From Vesta saturnalis (Eukaryota > Arthropoda > Insecta > Coleoptera > Lampyridae), in contig JARFJB010002009.1 in the NCBI GenBank assembly GCA_036346205.1, positions 4,848,001 through 4,912,000 on the forward strand: a stretch of 64,000 nt of DNA, given 5' to 3'. Each line of letters begins with the position of its first letter. The first letter of the stretch is position 1. Shown here one piece after another: positions 1-10,909 of the stretch. The position numbers were made by a program, and so were the translations under genes. The notes beneath the pieces were generated by a model. That model was not told the origin of the DNA. It made no database searches and saw only the letters and a list, made by a program, of their open reading frames with translations.

Positions 1-114
1 ATACACTCATCCTTGGGCACCAGTCTTCGCATCGGACCTTTGAGTGATTATCCGAAAAGGGCAACTACCTCTGAACCGCGCGTAAATATTACTCCCTATA
101 GGTCCATCGCAGTT

Positions 115-726
115 TTAGCCTGAGCTCGCGTCGCTGTCACCTTGCGTATGACGTAGGGCCTTCTCCATATTGGGACCGCCGAGGAGGCCCAATATAGATT
201 CGAACCCTAAGACTGGTTGGGAAGGTTGGATAACGACAGCGGCGGCAGCCGCTTTGCGTACTTCCTCCTCTTCAACTTTTAACTGCGGTCGCTCGGGAGT
301 ATCTGACGCCGGTCCGAGCTGAAGAAAGCGCCGCAGCCGGATGTGTTCTCTTCTGTCGCTGTAAAGCTTCATTTTCTTCCGACGTGGAGGTCGAGGGGTC
401 TTCGGGCAACCCCTGTAAATACCGGGGTGGACCCAACCACAGTTAACGCGCTTGGCCCGGTCGATTCTGGGTTTAGTGCATTGACGGGAGTGGTGATCTT
501 CTGCGCAATTGACACAGCGTGCCGCTGACCTGCAGCAACGCTGTGCGTGGTGGAAACCCTGACACCGATGACACTGCCCGATGCCAGTTTTCCACCGCAA
601 GTCTTCTACGGCCACTCTGAGGCGGGCGACGTACTCTATCTCCCGGATTTTCTTGTTGTCCTCTTCTGTTGGTAGCTCTACCATCACAAGAGAGATCGGA
701 TATCCGCGCCTCATTAAGAAGTACAT
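115..726 (-). CDS. LINE ORF1 (gag-like, CCHC zinc knuckles), partial
   Basis: An open frame of 203 codons encodes an ORF1 protein of a jockey-group non-LTR retrotransposon, which would coat the element RNA. Residues 52-65 form a CCHC knuckle (C52, C55, H60, C65) and residues 71-83 a second one (C71, C74, H78/H79, C83). A third knuckle-like block at about residues 94-108 (VNCGWVHPGIYRGC) lacks its first cysteine, which is Arg here. The segment before the first knuckle (REIEYVARLRVAVEDLRW) is the usual pre-C2HC lead-in. An acidic stretch and an Ala run follow. The start is arbitrary, because the real ORF1 should begin further upstream. No ORF2 is seen at 1-114, so this is a fragment cut by the window edge or by truncation. 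Family assignment is firm; activity is unlikely. Confidence 0.8.
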   Translation of the reverse strand: MYFLMRRGYPISLVMVELPTEEDNKKIREIEYVARLRVAVEDLRWKTGIGQCHRCQGFHHAQRCCRSAARCVNCAEDHHSRQCTKPRIDRAKRVNCGWVHPGIYRGCPKTPRPPRRKKMKLYSDRREHIRLRRFLQLGPASDTPERPQLKVEEEEVRKAAAAAVVIQPSQPVLGFESILGLLGGPNMEKALRHTQGDSDASSG

Positions 727-776
727 GAGTTTAAGACTGAAGCATACGAAGATAGAAAAGTTTTTTTTTATTCTAC

Positions 777-1112
777 AATGGGTGTAAATGTACCTGTAAT
801 CCTATTGGGATTAATACAATTGGTCAGATCCCACGACAGATTGCAAAATATTTCAATATTCCCAGTGCCGATCAATACACAGGACATTCATTTTGTAGAA
901 CTTCTGCCACAATCTTGGCAGACAGTGGAGCTGACATTAGAACTTTAAAACGGCACGGGGATTGGAAAAACGATGCTGTTGCTGAAGGGCACGTGGCAGA
1001 CTCTATCGAAAACAAGAAGAAAATTGCCAAAACCTTACGATCTAGTAGCGTACAACAAATGAGTAACCCTGAAATATCTAATAGGTCGGGGAAAATGTAT
1101 TTTCGCGTATAG
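777..1112 (+). pseudogene. Tyrosine recombinase C-terminal fragment (Crypton-like)
   Basis: Read from about 777, the frame gives a block resembling the C-terminal catalytic domain of tyrosine recombinases carried by insect Crypton-type elements: NTIGQIPRQIAKYF, then YTGHSFCRTSATILADSGAD, then LKRHGDWKNDAVAEGHV. The family normally has HSFRR (HxxR box) and a nucleophilic tyrosine in the VAEGY box. Here the box Arg is Cys (codon 894-896) and the Tyr position reads His, so the fragment should be inactive. The N-terminal half and the element ends are missing. It lies between a LINE gag fragment and an old mariner. The identification rests on motif recall; the Crypton label is an inference. Confidence 0.6.
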
Positions 1113-1258
1113 TATGTATAAACTTGTAATAAAATTTCTTTGACTGTACTATTTGTATCTGGCTGGTTTTGATGACAACAAAAAGGTTACATTAAAAAAA
1201 AAAAAATTAGTAAACTGTTGTTTACAGCGGTTTTTCACTTGTTTTTCTTTCTGTCAAA

Positions 1259-2197
1259 ATGAGTGAATCTAATGAAGAAATTCGATACATTTTAAAATTT
1301 TATTACAAAAAAGGAAAAATGCAACGCAAGCCAGGAAAAAAAATTGTGACGTTTATGGACCTAATGCGGCAATTTTGATGTCCAAAGATGCACCTCGCTC
1401 TGGTCGCCCTATTACGGATAATATGGACGCCATTTTTTGAAAAAGTAGAGCAAGATCGGCATGTCAGTAGTTACGACGTAGCTGAAGAACTGGTTTGACC
1501 CATTTGAAAATAGCTGGGTACACACAGCTCGGTATTCGGGTGACACACGAGCTCACTGAAAGAGACCTAATCAACCGTGTACTCATTTGCTATTCTTTGT
1601 GGAGAAGTAATGAAACCGAATCGTTTTTGAAGATATTGATAACTGGTGATGAACAGTGGATCACATACGACAAGAACGTGCGAAAAAGGTCGGTCAGGCT
1701 TCACAGACTGTGGTAAAGCCCGGGCTAACTCGCAATAAGGTGATACTGTGTGTATGGTGGCATTGGAAGGGCATTGTTCATTATGAGCTTTTATCGCCAG
1801 GCAAAACCATCGATTCGGATCTCTACTGCCAGCAACTGATGAGATTAAAGCAAGAAGTTGAGAAAAGCGAGCCGGAATTGATCAATAGAAAGAGTGTGGA
1901 TTTTCATCACGATAACGCTAGACCATACACATCTTTAGCCACTCAGCAAAAATTAAGAGAGTTTGGCTGGGATGTGTTAATGTATTCACCGTATAGCCCT
2001 GACCTTGCATTTAAAAATTTCCACCTGTTTCGGTCTGTTCAGAATTCTTTAGGCAGTGTCAGGTTAACATCAAGAGTGGACTGCCAAAACTACTTGTCGC
2101 GTGTTTTTTATCAGACGTCCCAAAATTTCTACAGCAACAGGATCATGTCTCTACCTACAAGATGGCAAAAAAATCATCGAACAAAATGGCACATATA
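1259..2197 (+). pseudogene. mariner transposase, degenerate (D,D34D type)
   Basis: The sequence encodes a mariner transposase with several frame breaks. ATG 1259 opens a short N-terminal piece (MSESNEEIRYILKFYY), which soon stops. Downstream pieces recover the helix-turn-helix region (VEQDRHVSSYDVAEEL at about 1446-1490), the first catalytic Asp (ITGDEQW, about 1645), and a long frame from 1656 with WWHWKGIVHYELL, the second Asp (FHHDNARPYTS, about 1910) and YSPDLAFKNFHLF. In mariners the last motif reads LAPSDYHLF. The third catalytic Asp is replaced by Asn (codon 2016-2018). The frame is interrupted at a TA (2196-2197) by element X. The sequence right of X (13203-13272) and after the SINE (19383-19395, ending CCAACCTA) looks like the mariner 3' end. 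Confidence 0.85.
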
Positions 2198-2830
2198 CAT
2201 TGTGAGTCAAGCTCAACGAAACGGAATCTCCTGGGCAAAAGGTAAGAAATAATAAAAAGTCCTTTTACAGGCATATGTAGATTAGTAACGGATACAATTT
2301 AAAATTAATCTCACATGTATAGGGTGTTTCAAATTCGAGTAACATATCAAAGTTATGTTTTTTTAAATGGAACGCCCAGTATTTTATTAAATTTTTCAAT
2401 TACGTTTTAAAAAATAATGTTAGTTTATTAAAGGTACCTTATAGCTAAGTTTGATAGTTTTCGATTTGACATTTTGTGAAAATACGGTCTTCTTGAAAAT
2501 AATTAATTGCAGCTTATCATGTCAATTTCAAGCTGTAATGTTTTTGCTTATTTATTCTACACTTTCAGGTTTTCTATCGGTATAATTACAATAATAAATT
2601 GTTATACAGGGTGCTCCCGACAATTGGTTTAATTTTCATCATCTTTTTTGTGCAATTTCTTTGTTATTTTAAATCGAACACCCTGTATTTTACTACATTT
2701 TTTAATTTTCCATACAAAAATACAGTTTATTTATTAAGGGTTCCGTATGCCTATTTTTAATACTTTCCGAGTAATTTGCATTAGATTACTAAAATTAGTA
2801 CATTTTATTATTTTAATACAAAATTTATAA
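2198..2830 (+). repeat. Left inverted arm of element X
   Basis: The arm matches the reverse complement of 12612-13200 over nearly its whole length. It is layered. An outer 120 bp (2198-2317) is followed by TA and a terminus-like AGGGTGTTTC at 2320. A second layer (2320-2604) is followed by TA and CAGGGTGCTCC at 2607. A third layer follows, with CACCCTGTA at 2679-2687. Each layer has its counterpart on the right side. Confidence 0.8.
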
Positions 2831-2893
2831 TAAATGTTCAATATGATGTCCATGTTCACGAATGCACATTATTATCCTTTTTTCAAATGATCT
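2826..2893 (-). pseudogene. Tc1-group transposase C-terminal tail, minus strand
   Basis: The reverse strand reads SFEKRIIMCIREHGHHIEHLL followed by TAA. This is the typical C-terminus of the long-armed transposases in this window (compare KCLDVNGRHFANL at about 15183-15221). The LINE poly-A tract abuts it. It faces opposite to the N-terminal piece at 4018. Confidence 0.6.
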
Positions 2894-3832
2894 TTTTTTT
2901 TTGTGATTGTGGACCTGAACAGGCTAAATTTGGCCTATCGTGCTAAAGCACTCAGGAACACTTAGGAGGATGGATAGAGGGATAATGAATTGCGAATAGA
3001 TGCCTATGAACAGCTACCTTAAATTTTCTCATATCATAAGTGAGAGGAAAACAGGAACTAGGGAGATCATTCCAGAGTTTAGAAGCTGTGTAGAAAAATG
3101 TGGATTGCGCCCGTTTGGTACGACAAGTGGAGATTTGTACTGCATACTGATGATGTGAATGAGCGAACCGAGTGTTTCTCGCAAAGATAGCCCGAGATGG
3201 TATCAAAGAATATAATTCAGCAGCACAATAGCCGTTGTAATAACGATAATACAAAGAAAGAACTGAAACCATCCTTCTATGCTCAAGGGACTGTATCTGA
3301 GAAGTTAAGGACGGTCATTTATAAGCCTAATCGCTTTCTTTTGAACACGATCTACGATATCGAGAGCGTATTGGGGAGCACTAACTCAGAGGTGAGAATT
3401 ATATTCCAGATGAGGCCGAATTTGGGCCTTATACAGCAGAAGGAGTTGTCGAGAGGTACTGCTTAGATCTGTACAAAAAGCCTATTTTACGAGCAGCTGT
3501 TTTGGTAGCTGACAGAAGATGGTCAACCCATGAGAGATTTGAAGATACAGTTATACCCAACAGAGTAATAGAGTCTGAAAACTTAAGAACTGAGCCATTC
3601 ATACTTACAACAGGAAATGATCGATCTTTTTTGACGGACACAAGGCAACACTGAGTTTTGTTAGCATTAAATTTAACTAGATTATTGCTTCCCCATTCGA
3701 GAATACGTTGAATGTCTTTGTTGATTGAATTTGCTATTTCAGCTTTAATTTCTTCTTCCTTCTTCCTTAGCATGTCAGGAGTTATCGTGGTGAATGCATT
3801 TTGAATACGTACTTTCATGTCTTCGATGGTTG
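2891..3832 (-). pseudogene. 5'-truncated LINE, reverse transcriptase C-terminal part
   Basis: Reading the minus strand, 3818-3429 gives the end of a jockey/CR1-group reverse transcriptase (INKDIQRILEWGSNNLVKFN, ANKTQCCLVSVKKDRSFP, LLGITVSSNLSW, ARKIGFLYRSKQYLS). After a frameshift, 3272-2952 gives the C-terminal domain (LSLYYRYYNGYCAAEL, RNTRFAHSHHQYAV, KLWNDLPSSCFPLTYD). The catalytic YADD box is not included. A poly-T run at about 2892-2902 on the plus strand is the poly-A tail, so the 3' end is intact and the 5' end is truncated near 3830. It is inserted in element X. A 90-bp X arm segment occurs on both sides (2737-2830 and 3833-3920), which is far too long for a normal target duplication. 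Confidence 0.75.
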
Positions 3833-4017
3833 TTAAGGGTTTCGTATGTCTATTTTTAATACGTTCCGAGTAATTTGTATTAATTTACTAAAGATACATA
3901 AAATTTGTATTTTATTCACAACGGAGACTGTGACTTTAATTTAGTATCTGTCAAATGTGCGTAATGTTAATAAAGCATTGCTAATTTCATATCTAGTTCT
4001 TTGTCATTGGCTATAAA

Positions 4018-4822
4018 ATGAAGAAGTATTCGTTAGAAGATCGTGTCAATATGATTTTAATTCTTGCGGAATGTTTGGAAAATTGTTTACTGGCAGCACG
4101 AGTGTATGCAGAAAGATTTCCTTTAGAAAATCATCTTTGTGAGGAAGTATTTGAAAGACTATTGGTAAGATTTCGTGAGACAGGTAGCGTGGCAAATAAA
4201 AAACGAGAATTGGAGAAACCTAAAACGGAATTATTGATGTTGCAATCAGTAATCGAAAATCCTAACATTAGTACAAGATGTGTATCTAAAGAATTCTTAA
4301 AAAACAACGTTATTATCCATGTCACATTGAAATGCACCAAAATTTATACGAACACGATTTTGAAAACAGGCTTAAATTTTGTTTACGATTTCTTGAAAAA
4401 GAAGGTAAAGAAGAACACTTTTTAAACAAAATCCTATTTACCGATGAAGTTACTTTCGATAACAATGGATTAGTTAACCGGCATAATTTTCACTATTACA
4501 GTACTGAAAATAACCACCAGTACAGAACAACAAGTCATCAAAATCGATAGTCTCTGAATGTTTATGGGGAGTTAATAGGAGACTATGTAATAGGGCCACA
4601 TTTTTATTATGGTTATTTAAACGGAAGAAATTTCATTATATTTTTAAGAAGTGATTTTTGGATTCTTTTACAAGACATTCGATTAAATGTCAGAAGAGAA
4701 ATGTGGTTACAACTAGACGGCGCTCCAGCACATTTTTCGCGTAATGTAAGACAATATTTAAATGAACATTTCCCAGGAAAATGGATCGGCAGAGGCGGTC
4801 CTTATCATTGAGCCCCAAGATC
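4018..4822 (+). pseudogene. Element X transposase, N-terminal and core part
   Basis: ATG 4018 opens a helix-turn-helix region (MKKYSLEDRVNMILILAECL, then AARVYAERFPLENH, then VRFRETGSV) like the DUF4817-type N-terminus of insect Tc1-group transposases. NPNISTRCVSKEFL follows. A frameshift near 4330 leads to HDFENRLKFCLRFLEKEGK and the first catalytic Asp in ILFTDEVTFDNNG. A TAG at 4547-4549 interrupts. The same frame resumes with SLNVYGELIGDYVIGPHFYY and the second Asp in LQLDGAPAHFSRNVRQ. The end reads KWIGRGGPYH, TGA (probably a former Trp), APRS, and is cut exactly at the PRSPDL motif by the hAT terminus at 4823. The third catalytic residue is therefore missing. Confidence 0.8.
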
Positions 4823-6349
4823 CAGGGCCGAGCCGTGCCGGGAGTGCAAGGGGTGCGTAGCACCCGGGCGGCAACCTACTAGGGGCGGCAAAATAAAATA
4901 GGTAAAAGCTAAAAGCATTCACTACATTTTGCATTTTTATTTGATACGGAAAGTATTGAATTGTTTTAAAGTGGGCAATGTATTACGTTAATTACGTATA
5001 ATTCATTTTTATTGTAAAAACATCGCTGTCGACACAAGGGTTACCACCTACATACGAGATTCGGCGAAATCAACTTCGGCTAAATAAAACAGCGCCGAAT
5101 CACTTTAGTTACAAAAATAATTAGAACATCTTGTAGCTTTCGTACTTTGGAATGCATTAGTTGGGCAATTCTCATCGATGGTGAATTGCCGATTTTTTGG
5201 TGATTTTATAATTTTATGAATGTTATTAATAAAGTTGTGTATACTTAGTACTTATAGCGCACCAAGATATAATAGTATTTTAAAAGTAATTAAATTGTAA
5301 AACTTACTCGGTAAGCAGTTGCATTTTATAAACAAGTAGAAGTAGAATGAATCTGCACAAATCCCTTGTGTCGGTATAATTAAGTACAAAGATTATTTAC
5401 CTAGAAAGGGGCCTGGAAATGGAAATGTTGAATCTGCAATGAACTGTTTTAAATTTTATGACCAGTAATAAAATTTAATCTTTTGCACGTTAAATAGAAA
5501 AATACCTCAGACGTGTAAAAAGGGTGTTTCTTAATTTATTATTAACTACTTTTATGATTTTAACTTTCCTGTTATTTAACATTTGCTGACGCTGTGTTTT
5601 GATTAGTTTAGTTTGCGAATAAATGCGATTCGAGTAGTGCCTATATCGAGATATCCATCGCGACGTTATACAAGTGTTATAGACTACGCATAGTGCTTTT
5701 TGAAGTTAAAGTTTTAAATTTTAAGTATTTTTCTTTATTTTATACATATTTTAAACTTTCATTTTTATTTGTCCATTTCGTTTGCTATTTTTTAAGTTTA
5801 TTTATGCTTGATTTAGATGGCTGGTGGTAGAAAAATACTTTCCGGCTTTCAGTATCGAAAGAGAAAGTCCGAAAAAGAGCAAATAAAAAAAGGGCTGGCT
5901 GTCTCCATAAAAAAATGTATTGTATCCACAACGGCTACAGCGGTAGAACCATCAACAAGCTTGCAAGTGGAGGAACAGCTTACGGAAAATCTACAAATAG
6001 AGCAGCAGCAAGAAAATATGAAATCCGACGCGGATGCACCGGACACACCGGATCCACCCTCACCAACCGAAGCTGCTACTGTCGATGCTGGGGTAGAAAT
6101 ATTGAAAGATCCATCTCTTTGGATTCAAGCTTTAACAGATAAGGTTAAGGTCCACTTGAGACAAAGTCTCGAGATTAGTTTCGAAGTGTTGTCCATTTGA
6201 GATCACTTGCGCTCTCGAGACAGCATTTGGAGACTCGACAGTCACTGCAGTCTCGAGATCAGGAAATTTCGTGTACACTTGAGAGCTTACTTTCAAGTTT
6301 AAGTCGATTCTGTGACTTGGTTGCTAGTTTGAGATTAATTTTTTTCAAA

Positions 6350-8235
6350 ATGGATTCACGGCAAATCCTAGCCTTTTTAATTGTGCATAAAATTATGAAA
6401 AAACGGGAAGTGAAAAAAAAGGCGTGTTGGGTAAGAAAATGGGTAAATCGACGTAATGCATTGGGTGTTTCTTCAACACTTGTGAACGAGTTGCGGTTGG
6501 AAGATGCACAACAGTTTAAAAATTTTATTAGGATCTCTGCAGTTCAATTTGAATTGGTTTTAAATTTGGTAAAACACGATATTGTAAAGCAAGATACAAA
6601 GTTACGTGATGCGATTCCAGTCCATGATAGATTAATGATCACACTTCGTTTTCTGGCTTTAGGTAAGCTTTTGAAGCGAATGTACAAATATTTTTCTCTA
6701 CAACATTACATTTTTATATTGAAATGAACTTTCAGGAGATGATTATTGTAGTTTGCAATACCTTTTTCGCATTCCACCTTGTACAATAGGAAGTATGTAA
6801 AGCCATCTATCGTAATTTAAAGGAAGAATATTTAAGGGTATGTATAAAATAAAAAACAACTTTAATTATAGAAGTATAATAACAGAAACTTTACAAATTA
6901 ACGCATGTTGATTAGTGAAAATGAACTGTTGTAAAAATCATGGGCTGTTCGAGTCTCAATATTTTGTTGAGAAATGTCAACAACAATGGGTGGTGATGCA
7001 ATTGGCGTACTGCATGAAGTACTTGCACTTGAAGAGGATGTAGTGGACCAGTAGCTTTTTTCATCCATATCAGAAATATTTAATATCGCTTTACGAATCT
7101 CACTTTTTAATACTCCTCTGTAATAATCCGATTTTAGACTTTTTAACTCCAACGCTACGTATTCTCCAAAGCGATCGAAATCGTCTTTTGGCTTCTTTTT
7201 ATAATTTCTATTGCTTCCTTCAGAATGTTATCATCTTCTTGAGTTCTTGATGTTGCTTTGCTGATACGTTTTCTTTTTTGATCTTGTGTGGGCTCATTTT
7301 GTATGGACTCATCCTGTGAGATGTTAAAAGCGCAATTGATATACTAGTTATGTTGTATTAACTTTTATTCATAAAAAAATAGAAAAATACAAGTAAATTT
7401 TTTTTATTTCTAGTCCCCTTCAAGTGCTGAACAGTTGAAGAAATATGCAGAGCAATTTGAATTAAAATGGGCATTTCCACATTGTTTCGGAGCTATTGAC
7501 GGAAAGCATATTACAATGGTGGCATCTGAGAACTGTGGAAGCCTTTACTATAACTATAAGGGTACACACAGCATAGTTTTGATGGGACTCGCAGATGCCG
7601 ATTATAAATTAATTTACGTTGATGTTGGTTGCAATGGTAGAATTTCTGATGGAGGTGTCTTTACAAACTGTTCCCTGCACGATGCATTGGAAAACAAGCA
7701 ATTACCACTTGCCGAACCAGAAGCATTACCCCAAAGATGTTTGCCAGTGCCATACATAATGGTAGCTGACGATGCTTTTGCTATGACATCGTATATATTA
7801 AAGCCCTACGGGTATCGAAATCAACCTGCACCAAACAGAATTTTCAACTACAGATTAAGCAGAGCTCGTCGTATAATAGAAAATGTATTTGGCATTACGT
7901 CAAGTAAATTCAGAGTTGTCCGAAAACAAATGAATTTAGCACCTAATAAAGTAATAGATGTTACTCTGGCAATATGTGCATTGCATAACTTTTTAATATG
8001 TACTTCAAAAAATTATGTGAACCCTTGTTCAGTTGATTTTGAAGATCCTAATACACATGAAATTATAAATGGCGAATGGCGGAATGAACCCCCACCACAA
8101 GGATCGTTTTTCTCACTAGAGAGAGGCCAGCTGCGAAATTATGCAATCTCCCAAAAAGATGTGAGAGATGAGTTTAAAGAATACTTCATGACAACTGCAG
8201 GTGAACTTCAGTGGCAATATCGTTTAATTGCTTAA
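6350..8235 (+). pseudogene. Harbinger DDE transposase, three exons
   Basis: Exon 1 (6350-6662) starts MDSRQILAFLIVHKIMKK and ends LRFLAL at a GTAAGC donor. Exon 2 (6736-6837) gives GDDYCSLQYLFRIPPCTIGS, then a frame slip, then VCKAIYRNLKEEYLR with a GTATGT donor. Exon 3 (7414-8235), after TTTCTAG, is fully open. It has the catalytic D in FGAIDGKH (codon 7498-7500), the second D in MVADDAFAM, and the E in RRIIENVFGI, followed by a C-terminal tail. This is the DDE_Tnp_4 fold of PIF/Harbinger transposases, which cut and join the element. Introns are 73 and 576 bp. The slip near 6798 is the one clear lesion, so the copy is recent relative to its hAT host. If the exon 2 call is wrong, exon 3 would still be intact. 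Confidence 0.85.
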
Positions 8236-8765
8236 ATTTAGTACCTAATCACTTTGTTTAATTTGATTTTTTTTATTTGTAATTTTATGATAAATAAAAT
8301 TTCATTATAAAACATAGCTATAATTATTTTAACCTACCATGTTTGAAGTCGATGTTGTGGGTGTAAACATGGGTAAAATGAACTGTAATGCAGTAAAAAA
8401 CTTCCATTTACTGTCATACCTGTCATCAGCACCATCACCACTCTTCAATTTTTTTATCTTTTGCAGTTCATGAGAAACCTGAAAATAATATATTTGACTA
8501 TTGACTAAAATGTCAATTTAAATAGTGATGTTAATAATAATTTTAAAGGATTTATACATACCTGGTTGCGTAAGTTATGGATCTTCCGCTGAATTTCATT
8601 TCCACTGCAATTTTCAAATTTCGAAGCAAATTCTTCGTACATTGCCATTTTTTTTTCGCGATTTCTATAAAGTTTATGTTTCACGTTCCATAAAAACTCT
8701 TTCTCCTCATAAAGTTCAATTAATTTGAACACTTCCTCGTCAGTCTACTCGCGCTTATCATTCAT
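6895..8765 (-). pseudogene. Harbinger MADF/Myb-like partner protein, spliced
   Basis: Harbinger transposases work with a Myb/SANT- or MADF-type DNA-binding partner, and this gene is in the right place. On the minus strand ATG 8765 is followed by NDKRE and then TAG (8747-8745), where Trp is expected. The MADF domain follows: EEVFKLIELYEEKEFLWNVK, then KLYRNREKKMAMYEEFASK and NEIQRKIHNLRNQ, ending at a GTATGT donor near 8564. Exon 2 (about 8481-8340, after TTATTTTCAG) reads VSHELQKIKKLKSGDGADDR, then KWKFFTALQF. Exon 3 (about 7315-6898, after a CAG near 7316) gives KRKRISKATSRTQEDDNILK, a 1-bp frame slip near 7195, then LELKSLKSDYYRGVLKSEIR and a Ser-rich tail. The nonsense codon and frame slip make this copy defective. 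Confidence 0.75.
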
Positions 8766-10909
8766 TTTTTAAAAAATTAATTGGTTATTTAAATTAAACA
8801 AATATTTTAAATAAAAAGTATCCAGTCGGGCTCTCAGCTCTTCAAACAATGACGGAAGACTGGTGAGTAAGTCTCATGAGCAAGAATGAACATGTCCACT
8901 TGTGACACGTGTAGTGTCTGATACTTGTATCGGTTTGTCTCTGAGAGTGCTCTCAGGCACATTTGAGAGTCTGGTCTCGAGACCATTTTGTCTCAAGTGG
9001 ACACTTACCTTTAGAATGTCTATTCTAGAAGTAGGGCCTTTGCAGTTGAAAAATATGGCATTTCCATTAGACCATTCAAATAGATCTTTTTCAACTAGTT
9101 ATTATCACAAGAAACTAAGCAATAATGAAAAAGTTCCTAGAACATGGTTAGTTTGTTCCAAGTCAAATAATTCTGTCTTCTGTTTTTCTTGAAAATTATT
9201 TAAAGTTTCTGACAATAGTTTTAACGATAATAATGGTTATACGGACTGGCAACACTTGTCTCAAAATTTAGACAGATACGAAAAAAGTAAGGGGCATTTT
9301 GAAAGTGTTAAGAAATGGGCTGAACTAAAAAAATCTATCGAAAAAGGTGTTACTGTTGACTCAGTCAATCAAAGTTTAATTCAGATGGAAAAAAAAAGAT
9401 GGACGTCAATTATTGAAAGAATCATTTGTCGTCTCATTCGTTATTTTGCTGGGCAAAATTTAGCTTTTAGAGGAAGTAATCAGAATCTTTTTGCAAAAGG
9501 TAATGGTAATTTTTTTAAGCTAATTGAATCAATTACAAAGTTTGATAATATAATGGCTGAACATATTGGTAGAATTCAAAAAGATAGCAATAATATGCCA
9601 CATTATTTAGGTGATAAAATCCAAAATGAATTGATTTGACTAATAGGTGAAAAAGTTAAGAAAAAAATATAATCGAAACATTGAAACTATGTAAATATTA
9701 TTCAATTATATTAGATTGCACTCCTGATGTTAGTCATGAGGAACAAATGAGTGTAATTATCAGCTTTGTTTTGATTAATCATATTTCAAAAAATATAGAA
9801 ATTAGAGAGCATTTTTTAGGATTCTGCCCGGTTACAGACACAAGTGGTGAAGGATTAACAGCCTTCTTACTGGATTATTTAAAAGAATTAAATATAGATA
9901 TTATGGACATGCGAGGGCAGGGATATGATAACTGTGCCAATATGAAAGGCAAACATAATGGTCTGCAAAAAGGATTTCTTAATATAAATTCTAGAGCTTT
10001 TTTTGTCCCTTAATTTAGTTGTCGATGATGCTGCAAAAAGTTCCCTTGAAGTCACAAATTTCTTTGCTATCATTGAAGAAATTCCTACATTAACTGTACA
10101 ACCTTTATCTGATACACGGTGGGAGAGTAGAATTGATGCCATTAAATGCCTTAGATTTAATTTAGAAAAAATTGATAATGCTCTCTTTTTCCTTTTTAAT
10201 GATACATCCAGAGACAATGACACAAAAAACCTTGCAAAGTCACTAATTAATAAAATAAAGTCGTATAAATTTCTGTGTTCTCTAGTAATTTGGTAGAATA
10301 TTTTATCGAAAATAAACCCTGTAAGCAAAATTATGCAAAAGTCTAATGTTATTTTACCAGAAGCTGTACAAATGTTGAAAGAAATTCAAAATTTTTTCAT
10401 TGGAATACGATCTGATGATAGTTTTACAGCGATGCTTAATGAGGCAAAAAACATTACTGAAGATATAGACTGTGAAATTGTTTTTCCAGCTATAGGCTCG
10501 GTTAGACCGAGAAAGAAAAAGATTTTTTTTTTATTATGAACATGAGGATGAACCAGTCGAATCACCAGAGTTGAATTTTAAAGTTAATTTTTATTATTAT
10601 ATTCTTAATATAATAGTATCAAAATTAAATGACAGATTCGAATTAGTGAACGAGTGTAATGGTTATTTTGGCTTTTTAAATAATTTAGACTCTTTGTCTA
10701 TGGATAAAAAATATTTAATGAAATGTTGTATGGATTTACAAGCTAAATTAACCGATTCGTCTACAAAACAAATGGATATTAATGCAATTGATTTATGCGA
10801 TGAAATTGAAGTACTGTCCGCCTATAAAAAACCCAAATGGGCCAAGGAGGTTTTAGAGTATTGTAACATTAAAAGCGGCTGCCAAAGTATAAACTGGGCC
10901 AACTTATAA

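Larger units (their letters stand above)
6148..9004 (+). mobile_element. PIF/Harbinger element with TTA target duplication
   Basis: The terminal inverted repeats share GTCCACTTGAGACAAA (left from 6150, right end at 9002). They are flanked by TTA on both sides (6145-6147 and 9005-9007), the classic Harbinger 3-bp duplication. Subterminal sequence is rich in CTCGAGAC/GTCTCGAG and CTTGAG/CTCAAG motifs at both ends (6148-6300 and 8870-9004). The element is 2,857 bp and carries the two usual genes in opposite directions: a DDE transposase (+) and a MADF/Myb-type protein (-). Removing it with one TTA leaves the host hAT frame continuous. Confidence 0.9.

Noticed and set aside
343..787. Plus-strand ORFs 343-528 and 581-787
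   Set aside because: They are shadows of the minus-strand LINE gag frame and have no domain.
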